Assembly: GCA_022385805.1 (NCBI GenBank)
Contig: MU277721.1
Location: 174,323-238,322, forward strand
Length of the DNA: 64,000 bases
Direction of reading: 5' to 3'
Source: Pilatotrama ljubarskyi
Taxonomy: Eukaryota; Basidiomycota; Agaricomycetes; Polyporales; Polyporaceae
How positions within the stretch are numbered: the stretch's first letter is position 1; every line of letters starts with the position of its first letter. Below the pieces are notes generated by a model. That model was not told the origin of the DNA. It did no database searches and was given only the letters and a program-made list of their open reading frames with translations. A program made the translations under genes and the position numbers. Shown piece after piece: positions 32,870-42,868 of this stretch.

Positions 32870-34919
32870 ATGACCAACAACACGTCCGTCAATCCCTCTG
32901 AGGTCGGCTGGCAATTCGTCCCCCAGTACTACACCTTCGTCAACAAGCACCCCAATCGTTTGCACTGCTTCTACAACAAGTCTTCCACGTTCATCCACGG
33001 CACTGAGGGCGAGGACGGAAAGCCATGTTTCGGCCAGCAGGTATGTGCACGTTTTCTTTGGCCTGCGACGCGTCTTGCCACCATTACGCGCCAAGTAGCC
33101 AATGGCATCGAACAGTCTCTGCTTTCCCCACGGACGGAACGAGTTTTGTCTCACAGACAGTCCCCGCTGCGCTGTTTCAACGGACGCGTAGTTCATGCCA
33201 CTACCGCAGTCGTAAACAGAAATGTGCTGGACTAATCAGGATGGTTGTGCCGCTACTCTGCACGGCAGAGGTCCCTGGGTTTTCATGGACGCCGACGTCC
33301 ATGAAATCAGGGGAACACCCCTCGTGCTATAGCAGAGACTATGCCCCGTTTGTGACATGCAAGCAGCGTCGCACATTTCTTGGTTATGTCGAGGTTTGTG
33401 GCGTGCGCCGGCGCTTGCCCTGTTGTGCGTGATCAACTCGACTAGACAGCCTTATAGATGCACTGCTATGTCATCGTCCACATATTCGCTTTTCTCGACG
33501 CGCCGCGGTTCCAAACGAGACATCGGGTGACTAAATGCGGCTTTTTGGGCAGGAAATCCATAACAAGATTACCTCCATCGGCTTCCAGGACTGCAAGGTC
33601 TTCATCCACTCGGTCGACGCCCAGTCCTCTGCAAACGGCGGCATCATCATCCAGGTCATCGGCGAGATGTCGAACAAGGGCGAGGCGTGGCGGAAATTTG
33701 TCCAGACGTTCTTCCTCGCCGAGCAGCCCAACGGCTACTTTGTCCTCAACGACATCTTCCGCTTCCTGAAGGAGGAGTCCGTCGAGGAGGGCGAGGAGCA
33801 GCAGGAGGCTGAGCCCGCCCAGAAGCCCGCGCCGACCGAGCCCACGCCCGCGCCGCCTGCGCCTCCCTCCCCCGCCCCTCCTCCGCCGGCTGAGCCGGAG
33901 CCTGTCCCTACTCCTGCGCCTGCGCCTGCTCCTCCCGCCGTCGAGGAGACGGCTCCTTCCCCCGTTCCGGCTCCCGAGCCTCAGCCTCAGGCCAACGGTC
34001 ACGCGCCAGAGGCCAAGCCTGAGCCCACCCCTGCTCCTCGCGAGCCCACTCCTGCTCCTGCTCCCGAGCCCCCCGCCACCGCCTCTCCTGCCCCCGTCTC
34101 CCCGCCAGCACAACAACACCAGCCTCTCGCTCCCACCCCTGCTGTCCCTGCGCCCGCTCAGCAGCCTCAGCCCCAACAGCAGCAGCAACCATCACAGCAG
34201 CCTGCGCCGACACCTGCCCCCGCCGCGCCCGCGCCCTCTGCCCCGAAGACGTGGGCGTCGCTCGCTGCCACCGGCGCGAGGAGCTGGGGGAACGCGGTCG
34301 CGAGCCAGTCGCGTGGCACCAGCGAGGCGCCCGCACCTACGCACAGCAGCGCGTCGCCCGCGCCGCTGAGCGGCCCCCAGTCGCCCGCTCCTCACGTCAC
34401 GACGCGCCCACTGGCAAGGCAGGATCCTCATCCCGCGTTCATCGCTGCTCAGAACGTTCAGACGCCCCAATGTTTCGTCAAGGTACGTCTTACACTTTCA
34501 GTTGTTCTCTCGATTGTAGTGGTAGAAGCTTACCGGTCTGTCTCTTCGTACAGGGCGTGACCGAGAACGTCTCCGACGCGGCTCTGCGGACGACGCTCAC
34601 CGCACGATTCGGGCCGATCAAGGAGCTCGAGATTGTGCGGAGCAAGGTGTGCGCGTTCCTCGAGTTCCAGACGCTCGAGGCGGCAAAGCGGGCGATCATC
34701 GCGTCGCTGCCGATCGCGCAGGGTGGCGAAGGCGGGATCCGCATCGAGACCGACGGCGGCGCGGGCCAGGCGCGCATCTACGTCGAGACGCGCAAGGAGC
34801 GCGGCGAGCGCCCTGGGCAGCGCGGTGGCGCGCCGATGAACGGCGACCGCGGACGCGGCTCTTTCAGGGGACGCGGCGGCCCCGGCAGGGGTCGTGGTGG
34901 CCCGCCGCCGAAGCAGTGA
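32870..34919 (+). CDS. G3BP-like protein: NTF2-like domain plus RRM and RGG tail
   Basis: Relatives are human G3BP and S. pombe Nxt3, which bind RNA, act in stress granules and partner ubiquitin proteases. Exon 1 (32870-33040) and exon 2 give an NTF2-like domain: EVGWQFVPQYYTFVNKHP, FYNKSSTFIHG, ITSIGFQDCKVFIHSVDAQS, FVQTFFLAEQPNGYFVLND. A long low-complexity region of Pro/Ala/Glu/Gln (about 33790-34260) follows, with KTWASLAATGARSWGNAV in its second half, a conserved feature of this family. The RRM is split by a 71-nt intron (34483-34553): CFVKGVTENVSDAALRTTL and FGPIKELEIVRSKVCAFLEF. The tail is Arg/Gly-rich (RGSFRGRGGPGRGRGG), stop at 34917-34919. Intron 1 (33041-33552) is 512 nt, unusually long, and contains a palindrome. 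Domain order and length are complete. Confidence 0.92.
33250..33340. repeat. Imperfect palindrome inside intron 1 of the G3BP-like gene
   Basis: The core TTCATGGACG (33282-33291) and CGTCCATGAA (33296-33305) pair perfectly around a 4-nt loop. CCCTG and CAGGG extend the stem, and weaker pairing continues outward: the same words (CTCTGC, then CCCTG) appear on both strands. It could be a small non-autonomous transposon relic or a structured RNA. It lies wholly inside the intron. Confidence 0.6.
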
Positions 34920-35949
34920 GCGGTCGGGGAGCAATGTTTATGGTTGGAACGGTTGATGTGAGAAGTGGTGGGCTGAAACAAAAGTATCGAATCTCTGCTG
35001 AATGCGTGCATGGAGGGTGTTCGGCGGTCGATGTCGTTTTTGGTACTGTGATCGGCGAAGGGATGGAGGTGTGGACTGGGTCTTAGTGCGGGTGGGTCAG
35101 GGTGGAGGGGGGCGGGTGGAGTTCGCTGCTCTCTCATTGCTGCTGCATGTTGTGCCGTTGTTGTTTGTTGTTGTTCCTCTGTCGCTCGCATGTGCCCTGT
35201 GACGATCTTGGTGTCGGCTTTCCTTAGCGCGTTCCTTACCTTTCGTGTTACAATGTGCATATCGTTTTGGTCTCCTGAGGTCCTTGAGACTGCTCGTTTT
35301 CCTCTTGGTCATCCGGACAATCGCAAAAGTAGTCGATTTGAGCCTCAAGAAATGACTGCACGAGTGGTGAGGCCCACAAGGCGAGCGCCCATACATCTCT
35401 TCGCAAGACAAACTGATACATACCCACTGCATGGACCCACAGTATCCTGACTTGCCCTAGGCCGCGAATGCAACTCTGCAAAAGTCGGCAATGATCGACC
35501 TGCATGTCCATAGCGAGTATTGTTCTGTACTGGCCCGTGGTCCTCGATTCAGAGGAAATACGGCACCTGCCACCGGTGGCCCGTGGCCGAGGTCCATTCT
35601 TGACTCGCATTAACTTGTATCATTAAGGCTGAGCAACGGGTAAGCCAGACACTCGTCTTCAAATAGCATGCACGATGGCATAGCAGATCTATGTTCCTTC
35701 TGGTCGAGCCCTTGAGCTCCATGCGGGTATCATCGGACACGTTAAGCGAGGTACTTGTATACTAGTACTACCCCACGGGATCTGTCCGTGTCCATGACAG
35801 TAGGTGACGCCGCACCCAGGGGTGGCAGGAGCTCTACCCGTTGGCGTATTCGTCATGCCTAACCGAAATGTTAAGGAATATGGCTCGAAGCTGTGTGGAC
35901 CGTCCAAGTGTCATCACGGCTCCAGCCTTGCGACTCGTATTGACATTAT
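34920..35949. other. Intergenic downstream of the G3BP-like gene
   Basis: Probably 3' UTR to about 35250, then sequence without recognised features. Confidence 0.4.
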
Positions 35950-36886
35950 TTTGCGCCATGCACGTTTCAATCTAATCAGATCTAGGGTTGCACTTTGCCC
36001 GCTGGACCGAACACGCACCCGCTCGCTCAACTCCACAGCATAACGGTCCAATACTTATTCTCCGGGGTCTTGCCGAAGAGTTCCATGCCTCTGTGGTGTC
36101 AATCCATTCGGGAGCTGCCAGTAAAGATGAAATCAAGCGCTCGAAGACCGCCGGCAGCAGTACTGGTTCCCAGGTTGGGCTGCATGCCCATCTGCGCATG
36201 CGCATGCGCTGGTTACACCGAGTCATAGCTAGTAATGGCGAGCACTGAAGAAGCTGGACGCCACCGTATCAGCACTACCTCCCACAGGGCTGAGCTTTGT
36301 ATCCACCGCGGGTGGTGGGCCCAGTGCCCCGAACAAGCGATTGCACTCACGCCTGGCACGTTTTTCAGGGTACGGCACACTGACTTCGCTTACCCTGCGT
36401 GACAGACAGCTTGGAACAAGACCCTCTCATTCGAAGGGAAACCATCCTTACCTGCCCCTCATGCTCCATGGCGCTGGCGCTGTGAACAACTCGGGCTTTC
36501 GCCCTAGGCCTGACACCCGCGTGAGCAGGACGAGGTTCCTCCGGACGTCTCCGTCGACAGTCGAGGTCATCTAGTGGAACAGAAGAACATGGATGCCTGC
36601 CGTGCAGCCTTAGCACCGTTGGAGACAGCCGTCAGGTCCCTCTACCCTCACTGTCCTGCTGACTATCTCTACGCCGTGCGCGTCGGCGGCACTTCCATTC
36701 CAGCGACACCTTCATGACCCCGATCTTGATAGTGACGGCATAGCAGTGTCCTCCAGCTCCCTTGCCGTCGCGCTGGGAGGCGACGCCTTGGAGCTGGGAT
36801 CCACAGCACTCGTCACCGGCGCGCTCGCGCCATGTGCGACGAGTCGAATCTGAGGGTCGGTGGCATGCCCGACCACATAGACGAGG

Positions 36887-36893
36887 TATAAAA
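36887..36893 (+). promoter_or_regulatory. TATA box of PSD-like copy 2
   Basis: TATAAAA about 250 bp before the ATG at 37144, in the same block as the boxes of copies 1 and 3. A 5' UTR intron is likely between GTGAGT at 37073 and GACAG at 37128, or TCTAG slightly further on. Confidence 0.65.
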
Positions 36894-37143
36894 CCTGACT
36901 GGAACGGCGTACACCCTCACCACCGAAGAGGCTCCTCATCCAGTGCGTTCTGACTGTGTCTCAAAGCTCGACGACCACCTACTCATGCGTCTTGATCTTC
37001 ACTAGCACCTGCCTCACAATTAGCAAATTGCTGCTCGTTCCGCACTTCTGTTCGTCTGCGCGCACACAACAAGTGAGTTGGAGGCGGCCAACCAGTCATC
37101 CTCAGTCGACTCGAGCAATCGCTGACAGTTGACGTCTAGAACC

Positions 37144-38337
37144 ATGCCTACCATCGTCGATCAGCTGCGAGACAAGCTCGCTGAAGAGCCCGACTTCAAG
37201 GCCGACTTCGAGGAAGCCCTCGAGAAAGCCAAAGCTAGCGGTCTCCCGGAATTCAAGGAGTGGGGCATCGACACCTTGGACGACTACCTGAACTACTACG
37301 AGTCCTTCCTCCGGTGGGTTCCCTCCGAGAACGCGGACGGCACCTCCGTCCTTTACCACATCTGCATGTTCTACTATGTCCTCGATCTTATGCCTGTGGT
37401 CAAGCGCCAGAGCCCGATCCTCCCCTCCACTGCTTCCCCGTACACCTGGCTCTCGCAGTGGATCATCGACTACGCGATGGAAATGGGCAAGTTCATGGAC
37501 TCTCCCGAGTCGATCAGCGAGGAGGCCATCGACACGTTCTACAAGGCGCCGAACTACCACATGCAGGACTACCCCCGCGTCAACTGGCAGACGTTCAACG
37601 AGTTCTTTGCGCGCCACATCAAGCGCGAGGTACGCCCCATCGACAGCCCAGACGACGACAGCGTCATTGTGAGCCCCGCGGACGCGACCTTCGACGGCTT
37701 TTGGCCGGTCGACGACTCCAACAATTGCTACTTCGACGCTAAGGGCATTCCCTGGAGCATCAGCCAGCTGCTCGACGACAAGGACTCCCAATACGGGCCC
37801 CTATTCTCCGGCGGCGTGTTCTGCCACTCCTTCCTCGGCCCGAACGACTACCACCGCCAGCACGCGCCTGTCTCTGGCACTATCATCGAGGCACGGGTCA
37901 TCCAGGGCCTCTGCTACCTCGAGGTCGAGGTCGTCCAGGACTCGAAGTACAACGGCCGCCCCCGGCTGGGAATGCGTCGCAAGATGAACCGCTCTGGCTC
38001 GGACCCTAACGCCCCGACGAAGGGCCCGGGCTTCGACGCCCCCGACAACCCGGGGTACCAGTTCATTCAGGCGCGCGCCTTCATCCTCATCGACTCGCCC
38101 GCAGTCGGACTCGTCGCGGTGCTCCCAATCGGGATGGCGCAGGTGTCGTCGGTCGTGCTGAGCGTGCAGGCGGGCGACGTGGTGCAGAAGGGCCAGGAGA
38201 TCTCGTACTTCCAGCTCGGCGGCTCGGACGTCGTGATGGTGTTTCAGCACGGCGCAAACGTGCACTTCACGGCGAAGGAGGACACGCACTACGCGTTCGG
38301 GAAGCAGCTCGCGAAGGTTTCGCCTGGCCTGGCTTGA
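37144..38337 (+). CDS. Phosphatidylserine-decarboxylase-like soluble enzyme, copy 2
   Basis: 397 residues, single exon, starting MPTIVDQLRDKLAEEPDF. The ATG at 37144 is chosen over an upstream non-ATG codon because copy 3 has the same start. Catalytic features by residue: SPAD with Asp180, YHRQH with His237 and His240, and LGGS with Ser361 as the self-cleavage Ser. There is no leader or membrane segment. Residues 1-157 match copy 3 except at position 14 (Glu for Lys); after that the two diverge (ARHIKREVRPIDSPDDD here against ARKIKPEVRPIDAPGDN). FQHGANV replaces FQPGANV of the other copies, and CHSFLGPNDYHR replaces GPSDYHR. The role is probably that of a pyruvoyl-dependent amino-acid decarboxylase; the substrate is unknown. 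Confidence 0.87.
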   Translation: MPTIVDQLRDKLAEEPDFKADFEEALEKAKASGLPEFKEWGIDTLDDYLNYYESFLRWVPSENADGTSVLYHICMFYYVLDLMPVVKRQSPILPSTASPYTWLSQWIIDYAMEMGKFMDSPESISEEAIDTFYKAPNYHMQDYPRVNWQTFNEFFARHIKREVRPIDSPDDDSVIVSPADATFDGFWPVDDSNNCYFDAKGIPWSISQLLDDKDSQYGPLFSGGVFCHSFLGPNDYHRQHAPVSGTIIEARVIQGLCYLEVEVVQDSKYNGRPRLGMRRKMNRSGSDPNAPTKGPGFDAPDNPGYQFIQARAFILIDSPAVGLVAVLPIGMAQVSSVVLSVQAGDVVQKGQEISYFQLGGSDVVMVFQHGANVHFTAKEDTHYAFGKQLAKVSPGLA

Positions 38338-38699
38338 TCGGGCACTGATTGTAGGTGGTCGTGCAAACGTCCTTCGAGAAGTGTGGTGTGCTGAACTGCT
38401 AACTCCGCAGGGCCGCGGGCATACTAGTTGGCAACTCCCCTCGTCGCGAGTTCAACCTCGTCCCATTGCTGCGCAGGCACGTTTAACGCGTACCGTCAGA
38501 ATCCGCTCGAGTCGCCCGCGCCGCATGAGCAATTGTACAAAAGACGATGTAGTGTCCGAGTTAATGTCAATATCGCTGTTTTCTTGAAATATCACGAATG
38601 GAACCCCAACTACTCCCTGTAGATCTGAGTCATCATGACACGGCGCTTCCGACACTCCTTGTTTCTTCTCTGCGAAGTCCGAGTCGTGCCTGCTGAAAT

Positions 38700-39170
38700 T
38701 CTGGATATGGCCATCCTTGTTTGTCGAAGCTCCTCTGAGCCCTCGCAATCGATAGCGGAGACGGTCAGTGCAGTGCAGATTGTTCACGCAAACGTTGAAG
38801 CGCGCCATACTCACCTAGTGGCCCCCTGCGGAATCCTAACCCCAATCGGCGGGAGAGAGGCGCCGAGCAGCACTCCCTCCTCGCTGGGACGTCGGAAGCG
38901 TCACGGTGCAGGATCTTGCTCCGCCGCTTCGTTGCTGTGGTACCTCGGCTTCAGGTGCGGGGAGGCGGCGCCGGGCACGTTGTGCGCTCACTTCGCACTC
39001 AGCTCCACTGGACCCGCCTGCCTCCCCAGACTTGCACAACTCCTGCCTTTTCGTGTAGTGGTCGTGCCGATACTGTTGCAACAAGGCTTGGTGGTACGTG
39101 GACTTGATACGTTCAACCTGTCATCATAGCTCTAGTGCGACTCGCACTGACATAATAATGACCGCACCAT
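38700..39170. other. Spacer between the duplicated units
   Basis: Open frames exist on both strands but none has a recognised domain; no transposon ends were seen. Confidence 0.4.
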
Positions 39171-39436
39171 GGCGCGTTTTATTCTAGGCTCAGTGTCTGC
39201 TGTACCGAACACTCAGGCGTACCCGCTCGCTCAGGCTACCCCAAGCATGTCGGTCCCAATACTTTCCTAGGTCTGCCGAAAGGTTCCAGGCCTCCGCAAT
39301 GTGACTCCGTTCGGTTCAACTCGCGGCACTCCACCGAAGCTACCATGAGGGCTCCCACTGGCGGTAGATGTGCAAGTACTGGCACCCGGAAGGCTGCGGG
39401 ACTCACGGGCTGATGAACTCTGAACCTGGAAGGTGG
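39170..39436 (+). repeat. Third, partial copy of the duplicated distal promoter module
   Basis: The order CGTTTTATTCTA, CTGTACCGAACAC, CCCGCTCGCTCAGG, GCCGAAAGGTTCCA and CGGTTCAACTC parallels 39440-39600 and, less fully, 35955-36110. It sits directly before unit B, so this ~270-bp module is present in tandem ahead of copy 3. It is more diverged than units A and B are from each other. Confidence 0.65.
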
Positions 39437-40371
39437 CATGCGCGTTTCATTCTACGGTTTCCCGCTGTACCAAACACGCACCACCCGCTCGCTCAGCTTC
39501 CCCAGCATAACGGTCCGATTTACTCTCTGGTCCCTTGCCGAAGAGTTCCATGCATCTACGGTGTCAATCCATTCGGTTCAACTCTCGACGGTCCACCACG
39601 CCGGGAGCTGCCAGCAGAGGTGCAATCGAGCGCTCCAAGACCTTTCGACCGGTAGTGATCCCAGGTAGGGCGGCATGTCCTTCTGTGGGTGTGCATGCGT
39701 TGATTACTCCCAACTCTAGCTAGCAGTAGCGAGCACTGGCGAAGCTGGATGCCATTGTATCAGCACTGCTCCCCACAGCTCTGAGCTCTGTGTTCGCCCG
39801 GAGTGGCTCTAGTACCCCGAACAAGCGATTGCGCTCACGCCGGGCACGTTTTTCGTAATACACCACACCAACTTCGCTTACCTTTTGTGACAGATAGCTT
39901 GGAAAATGACCCTTCGTTCGAAGGGAAGCCATCCTTACCTGTCCCTCATGCGCCATAGCGCTAGCGCTGCGAGCAACTCAGGCTTTTGCCCTGACACCCG
40001 CGTGAACAGAACGAGGTTCCTCCGGACGTCACCGTCGACAGTCGAGGCCATCCAGTGGAACAGACGAGCATGGAAGCCCGCCGTGCAGCCTCAGCACCGA
40101 TGGACACAGTCGTCAGGTCCCTCTGTCCTCACTGTCCTGCTGACCCGCTCTAGTACGTCGTGCATGTCGGCAGCACTTCCATTCCGGCGACACGTTCATG
40201 ACCCCGGTCTTGACAGTGACGGCATAGCAGCGTCGCCCCAGCTTCCTTGCCATCGAGCTGGGAGGCCACGCCTTGGAGCTGCGGTCCACGAGACTCGTCG
40301 GCGGCACGTTCGCGCCATGTTCGACGAGTTGGATCTGAGGGTCGGCGGCAAGCGCGACCACGCAGACGAAG

Positions 40372-40379
40372 TATAAAAG
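40372..40379 (+). promoter_or_regulatory. TATA box of PSD-like copy 3
   Basis: TATAAAAG preceded by GACCACGCAGACGAAG, about 254 bp before the ATG at 40633. Together with the boxes before copies 1 and 2 it defines a conserved core promoter. A 5' UTR intron probably runs from GTGAGT at 40562 to TCTAG at 40629. Confidence 0.7.
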
Positions 40380-40632
40380 CTTGACTGGAACGGCCTACAC
40401 CCTCACCATCACAGAGGCTCCTTCTCCAGTGCGTACTGAGTATATTCTAAAGCTCGACGAATACCTAGTACTCACGCATCACCATCTTCACTAGCCTCTG
40501 CCTTACAATAAGCAAATTGCTGCTCTTTTCTCACCTCTAGTCGTATACGCCCACAAAGCCAGTGAGTTGCGGGCCGCCAATCAGTCATCCTCAATCAACT
40601 CGAGCAACTGCTGACAATCGACGTCTAGGACC

Positions 40633-41826
40633 ATGCCTACCATCGTCGACCAGCTGCGGGACAAGCTCGCTAAAGAGCCCGACTTCAAGGCCGACTTCGA
40701 GGAAGCCCTCGAGAAAGCCAAAGCCAGCGGTCTCCCGGAATTCAAGGAGTGGGGCATCGACACCTTGGACGACTACCTGAACTACTACGAGTCCTTCCTC
40801 CGGTGGGTTCCCTCCGAGAACGCGGACGGCACCTCCGTCCTTTACCACATATGCATGTTCTACTATGTCCTCGATCTTATGCCTGTGGTCAAGCGCCAGA
40901 GCCCGATCCTCCCCTCCACTGCTTCCCCGTACACCTGGCTCTCGCAGTGGATCATCGACTACGCGATGGAAATGGGCAAGTTCATGGACTCTCCCGAGTC
41001 GATCAGCGAGGAGGCCATCGACACGTTCTACAAGGCGCCGAACTACCACATGCAGGACTACCCCCGCGTCAACTGGCAGACGTTCAACGAGTTCTTCGCG
41101 CGCAAGATCAAGCCGGAGGTGCGCCCGATCGACGCGCCCGGCGACAACACTGTCATCGTTAGCCCCGCGGACGCGACGTTTGACGGCTCATGGCCCGTCG
41201 ACGACTCCAACAACTGCTACTTCGACGCTAAAGGCATTCCCTGGAGCATCAGCCAGCTGCTCGACGACAAGGATTTCAACTACGGGCCCACGTTCTCCGG
41301 CGGCAAGTTCTGCCACTCCTTCCTCGGCCCGAGCGACTACCACCGCCAGCACGCGCCGGTCTCTGGCACCGTCGTCGAGGCGCGGGTCATCCAGGGCCTC
41401 TGCTACCTCGAGGTCGACGTCATCCAGGACGAGAAACGCAACGGCCGCCCCCGGCTGGGCATGCGTCGCAAGATGAACCGCTCTGGCTCGGACCCTAACG
41501 CCCCGACGAAGGGCTCGGGGTTCGACGCCCCCGACAACCCGGGCTACCAGTTCATCCAGGCGCGCGCCCTCATCCTCATCGACTCGCCCGCAGTCGGACT
41601 CGTGGCGGTGCTCCCGATCGGGATGGCGCAGGTGTCATCGGTTGTGCTGAGCGTGAAGGCGGGCGACGTGGTGCAGAAGGGCCAGGAGATCTCGTACTTC
41701 CAGCTCGGCGGCTCGGATATCGTCATGGTCTTCCAGCCGGGCGCAAATGTGACCTTCACGGCGCAGGAGGACACGCACTACGCGTTCGGGAAGCAGCTCG
41801 CGAAGGCGTCGCCTGGCCGTGCTTGA
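40633..41826 (+). CDS. Phosphatidylserine-decarboxylase-like soluble enzyme, copy 3
   Basis: 397 residues, single exon, with the same catalytic residues as copy 2: Asp in SPADATFDG, His in GPSDYHRQH and Ser in FQLGGSDIVMVFQPG. The protein is a mosaic. Residues 1-157 are nearly identical to copy 2, even at silent sites. The middle (ARKIKPEVRPIDAPGDN, YGPTFSGGKFCHSFLG, APVSGTVVEARVIQG) follows copy 1 at the positions where copies 1 and 2 differ. The segment with MNRSGSDPNAPTKG follows copy 2 again. FDGSWPVDD has Ser where the others have Phe. This pattern suggests gene conversion among the three. The 3' end is followed by sequence homologous to the flank of copy 2. Same likely activity and same uncertainty about the substrate. 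Confidence 0.87.
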   Translation: MPTIVDQLRDKLAKEPDFKADFEEALEKAKASGLPEFKEWGIDTLDDYLNYYESFLRWVPSENADGTSVLYHICMFYYVLDLMPVVKRQSPILPSTASPYTWLSQWIIDYAMEMGKFMDSPESISEEAIDTFYKAPNYHMQDYPRVNWQTFNEFFARKIKPEVRPIDAPGDNTVIVSPADATFDGSWPVDDSNNCYFDAKGIPWSISQLLDDKDFNYGPTFSGGKFCHSFLGPSDYHRQHAPVSGTVVEARVIQGLCYLEVDVIQDEKRNGRPRLGMRRKMNRSGSDPNAPTKGSGFDAPDNPGYQFIQARALILIDSPAVGLVAVLPIGMAQVSSVVLSVKAGDVVQKGQEISYFQLGGSDIVMVFQPGANVTFTAQEDTHYAFGKQLAKASPGRA

Positions 41827-42150
41827 TTGTACCCTGAATCGTAAGTAGCCGTGACAACGTCGCCTGGATCGAGAGGTGCGTCGTGCTTAACTTCTTATTC
41901 CGCAGAGCCACGAGCGTGCTACAGCTGCATTCCCCTCTTGGCCCGGGGTTCAACCTCGCCCCATCTCTGCGGTGGCACGTTCAACACGTGCCGACACGAT
42001 CCGGTCAAGTCGAACGTTGGGACCGCACCGCCGCTTTGTACGATACACGATGTAACATCATTGTCGATATCCGCGTTTTCTTGGAATATCATCACATTTC
42101 CTCCCCATCCAGTGATCGTCACACAGCGCTTCCGAGATATCGACATACAG

Positions 42151-42868
42151 TAAACCTCTCTTTGACAGTGACATCCTACTCGGCGTGTCATAGTATCAGG
42201 ACGTCGCTTCTTCTGTAAGTTGCGCCTGCTGTGATACTCATTCTTGTCACCCTTTCGATTGTCGAACCCTCTTCGCTTGTCCGTTCCGTGGCACATAGAC
42301 AGTTCGCCATGAACATCATTAGCCCAAACGATTTACTGTACCCTGCATGTCCTTCCGCCCCTCGTCTTCTTCGCTCCCGGTGCCAAACAGCTACCACCAA
42401 TGTGTCATTATAAGGCGACACGGCGTCACCTCGGACTTCACTTCCAGATGGCTGCAACTTCTCTTCTGAGAAGCCGTGCGGATGGAGGATTCAAAGTATT
42501 CCGGCTGTTTCTGAGCTCGAGATCAATCGATCACGGTCGAGTATATGTAAGTAGCTTTAGGTACTAGCGTCGGCCATTTCAGCGCCTCAGCTACAGTAGG
42601 CGTACAGTTGGCTGTTCCGTAGTCGACTGACTGAAGCGCCCGCCAACATACTATGTATCATGGCCATACTCAGCTGTAGTCCGCTGTCTGCGCTTGCAGC
42701 GGGATGGTCTTTGACTCTGACTACTGCAACTCCGCGCGCCGACCGCGTGATGATACTACTGCATGTTAATACGGAAAGGGCCAGGCTTTGAAGTGCTGCA
42801 CACGATACTACTCGACGGTCCCAGGCCGACTCCTCTACTCAACCGTATACGTTATGGACCAGCCTCTC
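42151..42868. other. Intergenic before the HET-domain gene's stop
   Basis: No supported gene. Contains the 3' side of the minus-strand HET gene and sequence beyond the end of duplication unit B. Confidence 0.45.

Larger units (their letters stand above)
35950..38700 (+). repeat. Segmental duplication, unit A (contains PSD-like copy 2)
   Basis: Aligns by eye with unit B (39440-42150) over the upstream region, the gene and the 3' flank, at an offset near 3,465-3,489 bp. Shared landmarks include GCCGAAGAGTTCCATGC (36073 and 39538) and CCCCGAACAAGCGATTGC (36327 and 39816). The upstream and downstream parts are clearly diverged with small indels, whereas the start of the coding region is almost identical. 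Confidence 0.85.
39440..42150 (+). repeat. Segmental duplication, unit B (contains PSD-like copy 3)
   Basis: Counterpart of unit A (35950-38700). Homology covers the upstream module, the TATA region, the whole gene and about 300 bp of 3' flank, ending near CGCTTCCGA (38644 and 42127). Units A and B are direct repeats separated by about 740 bp, of which the last ~270 bp is a further partial copy of the module. Confidence 0.85.

Noticed and set aside
33466..34188. 240-codon minus-strand frame, Arg/Gly/Leu-rich
   Set aside because: Mirror of the Pro/Ala-rich region of the G3BP-like gene; no independent coding signal.
10576..41826. A psilocybin-type cluster (decarboxylase, P450, methyltransferase, MFS transporter)
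   Set aside because: The set of enzyme classes looks similar, but the methyltransferase is clearly sterol ERG6, no PsiK-like kinase is present, the P450 is a CYP505 fusion and the transporter is Dal5-like and far away. Only the PSD-like genes remain suggestive.
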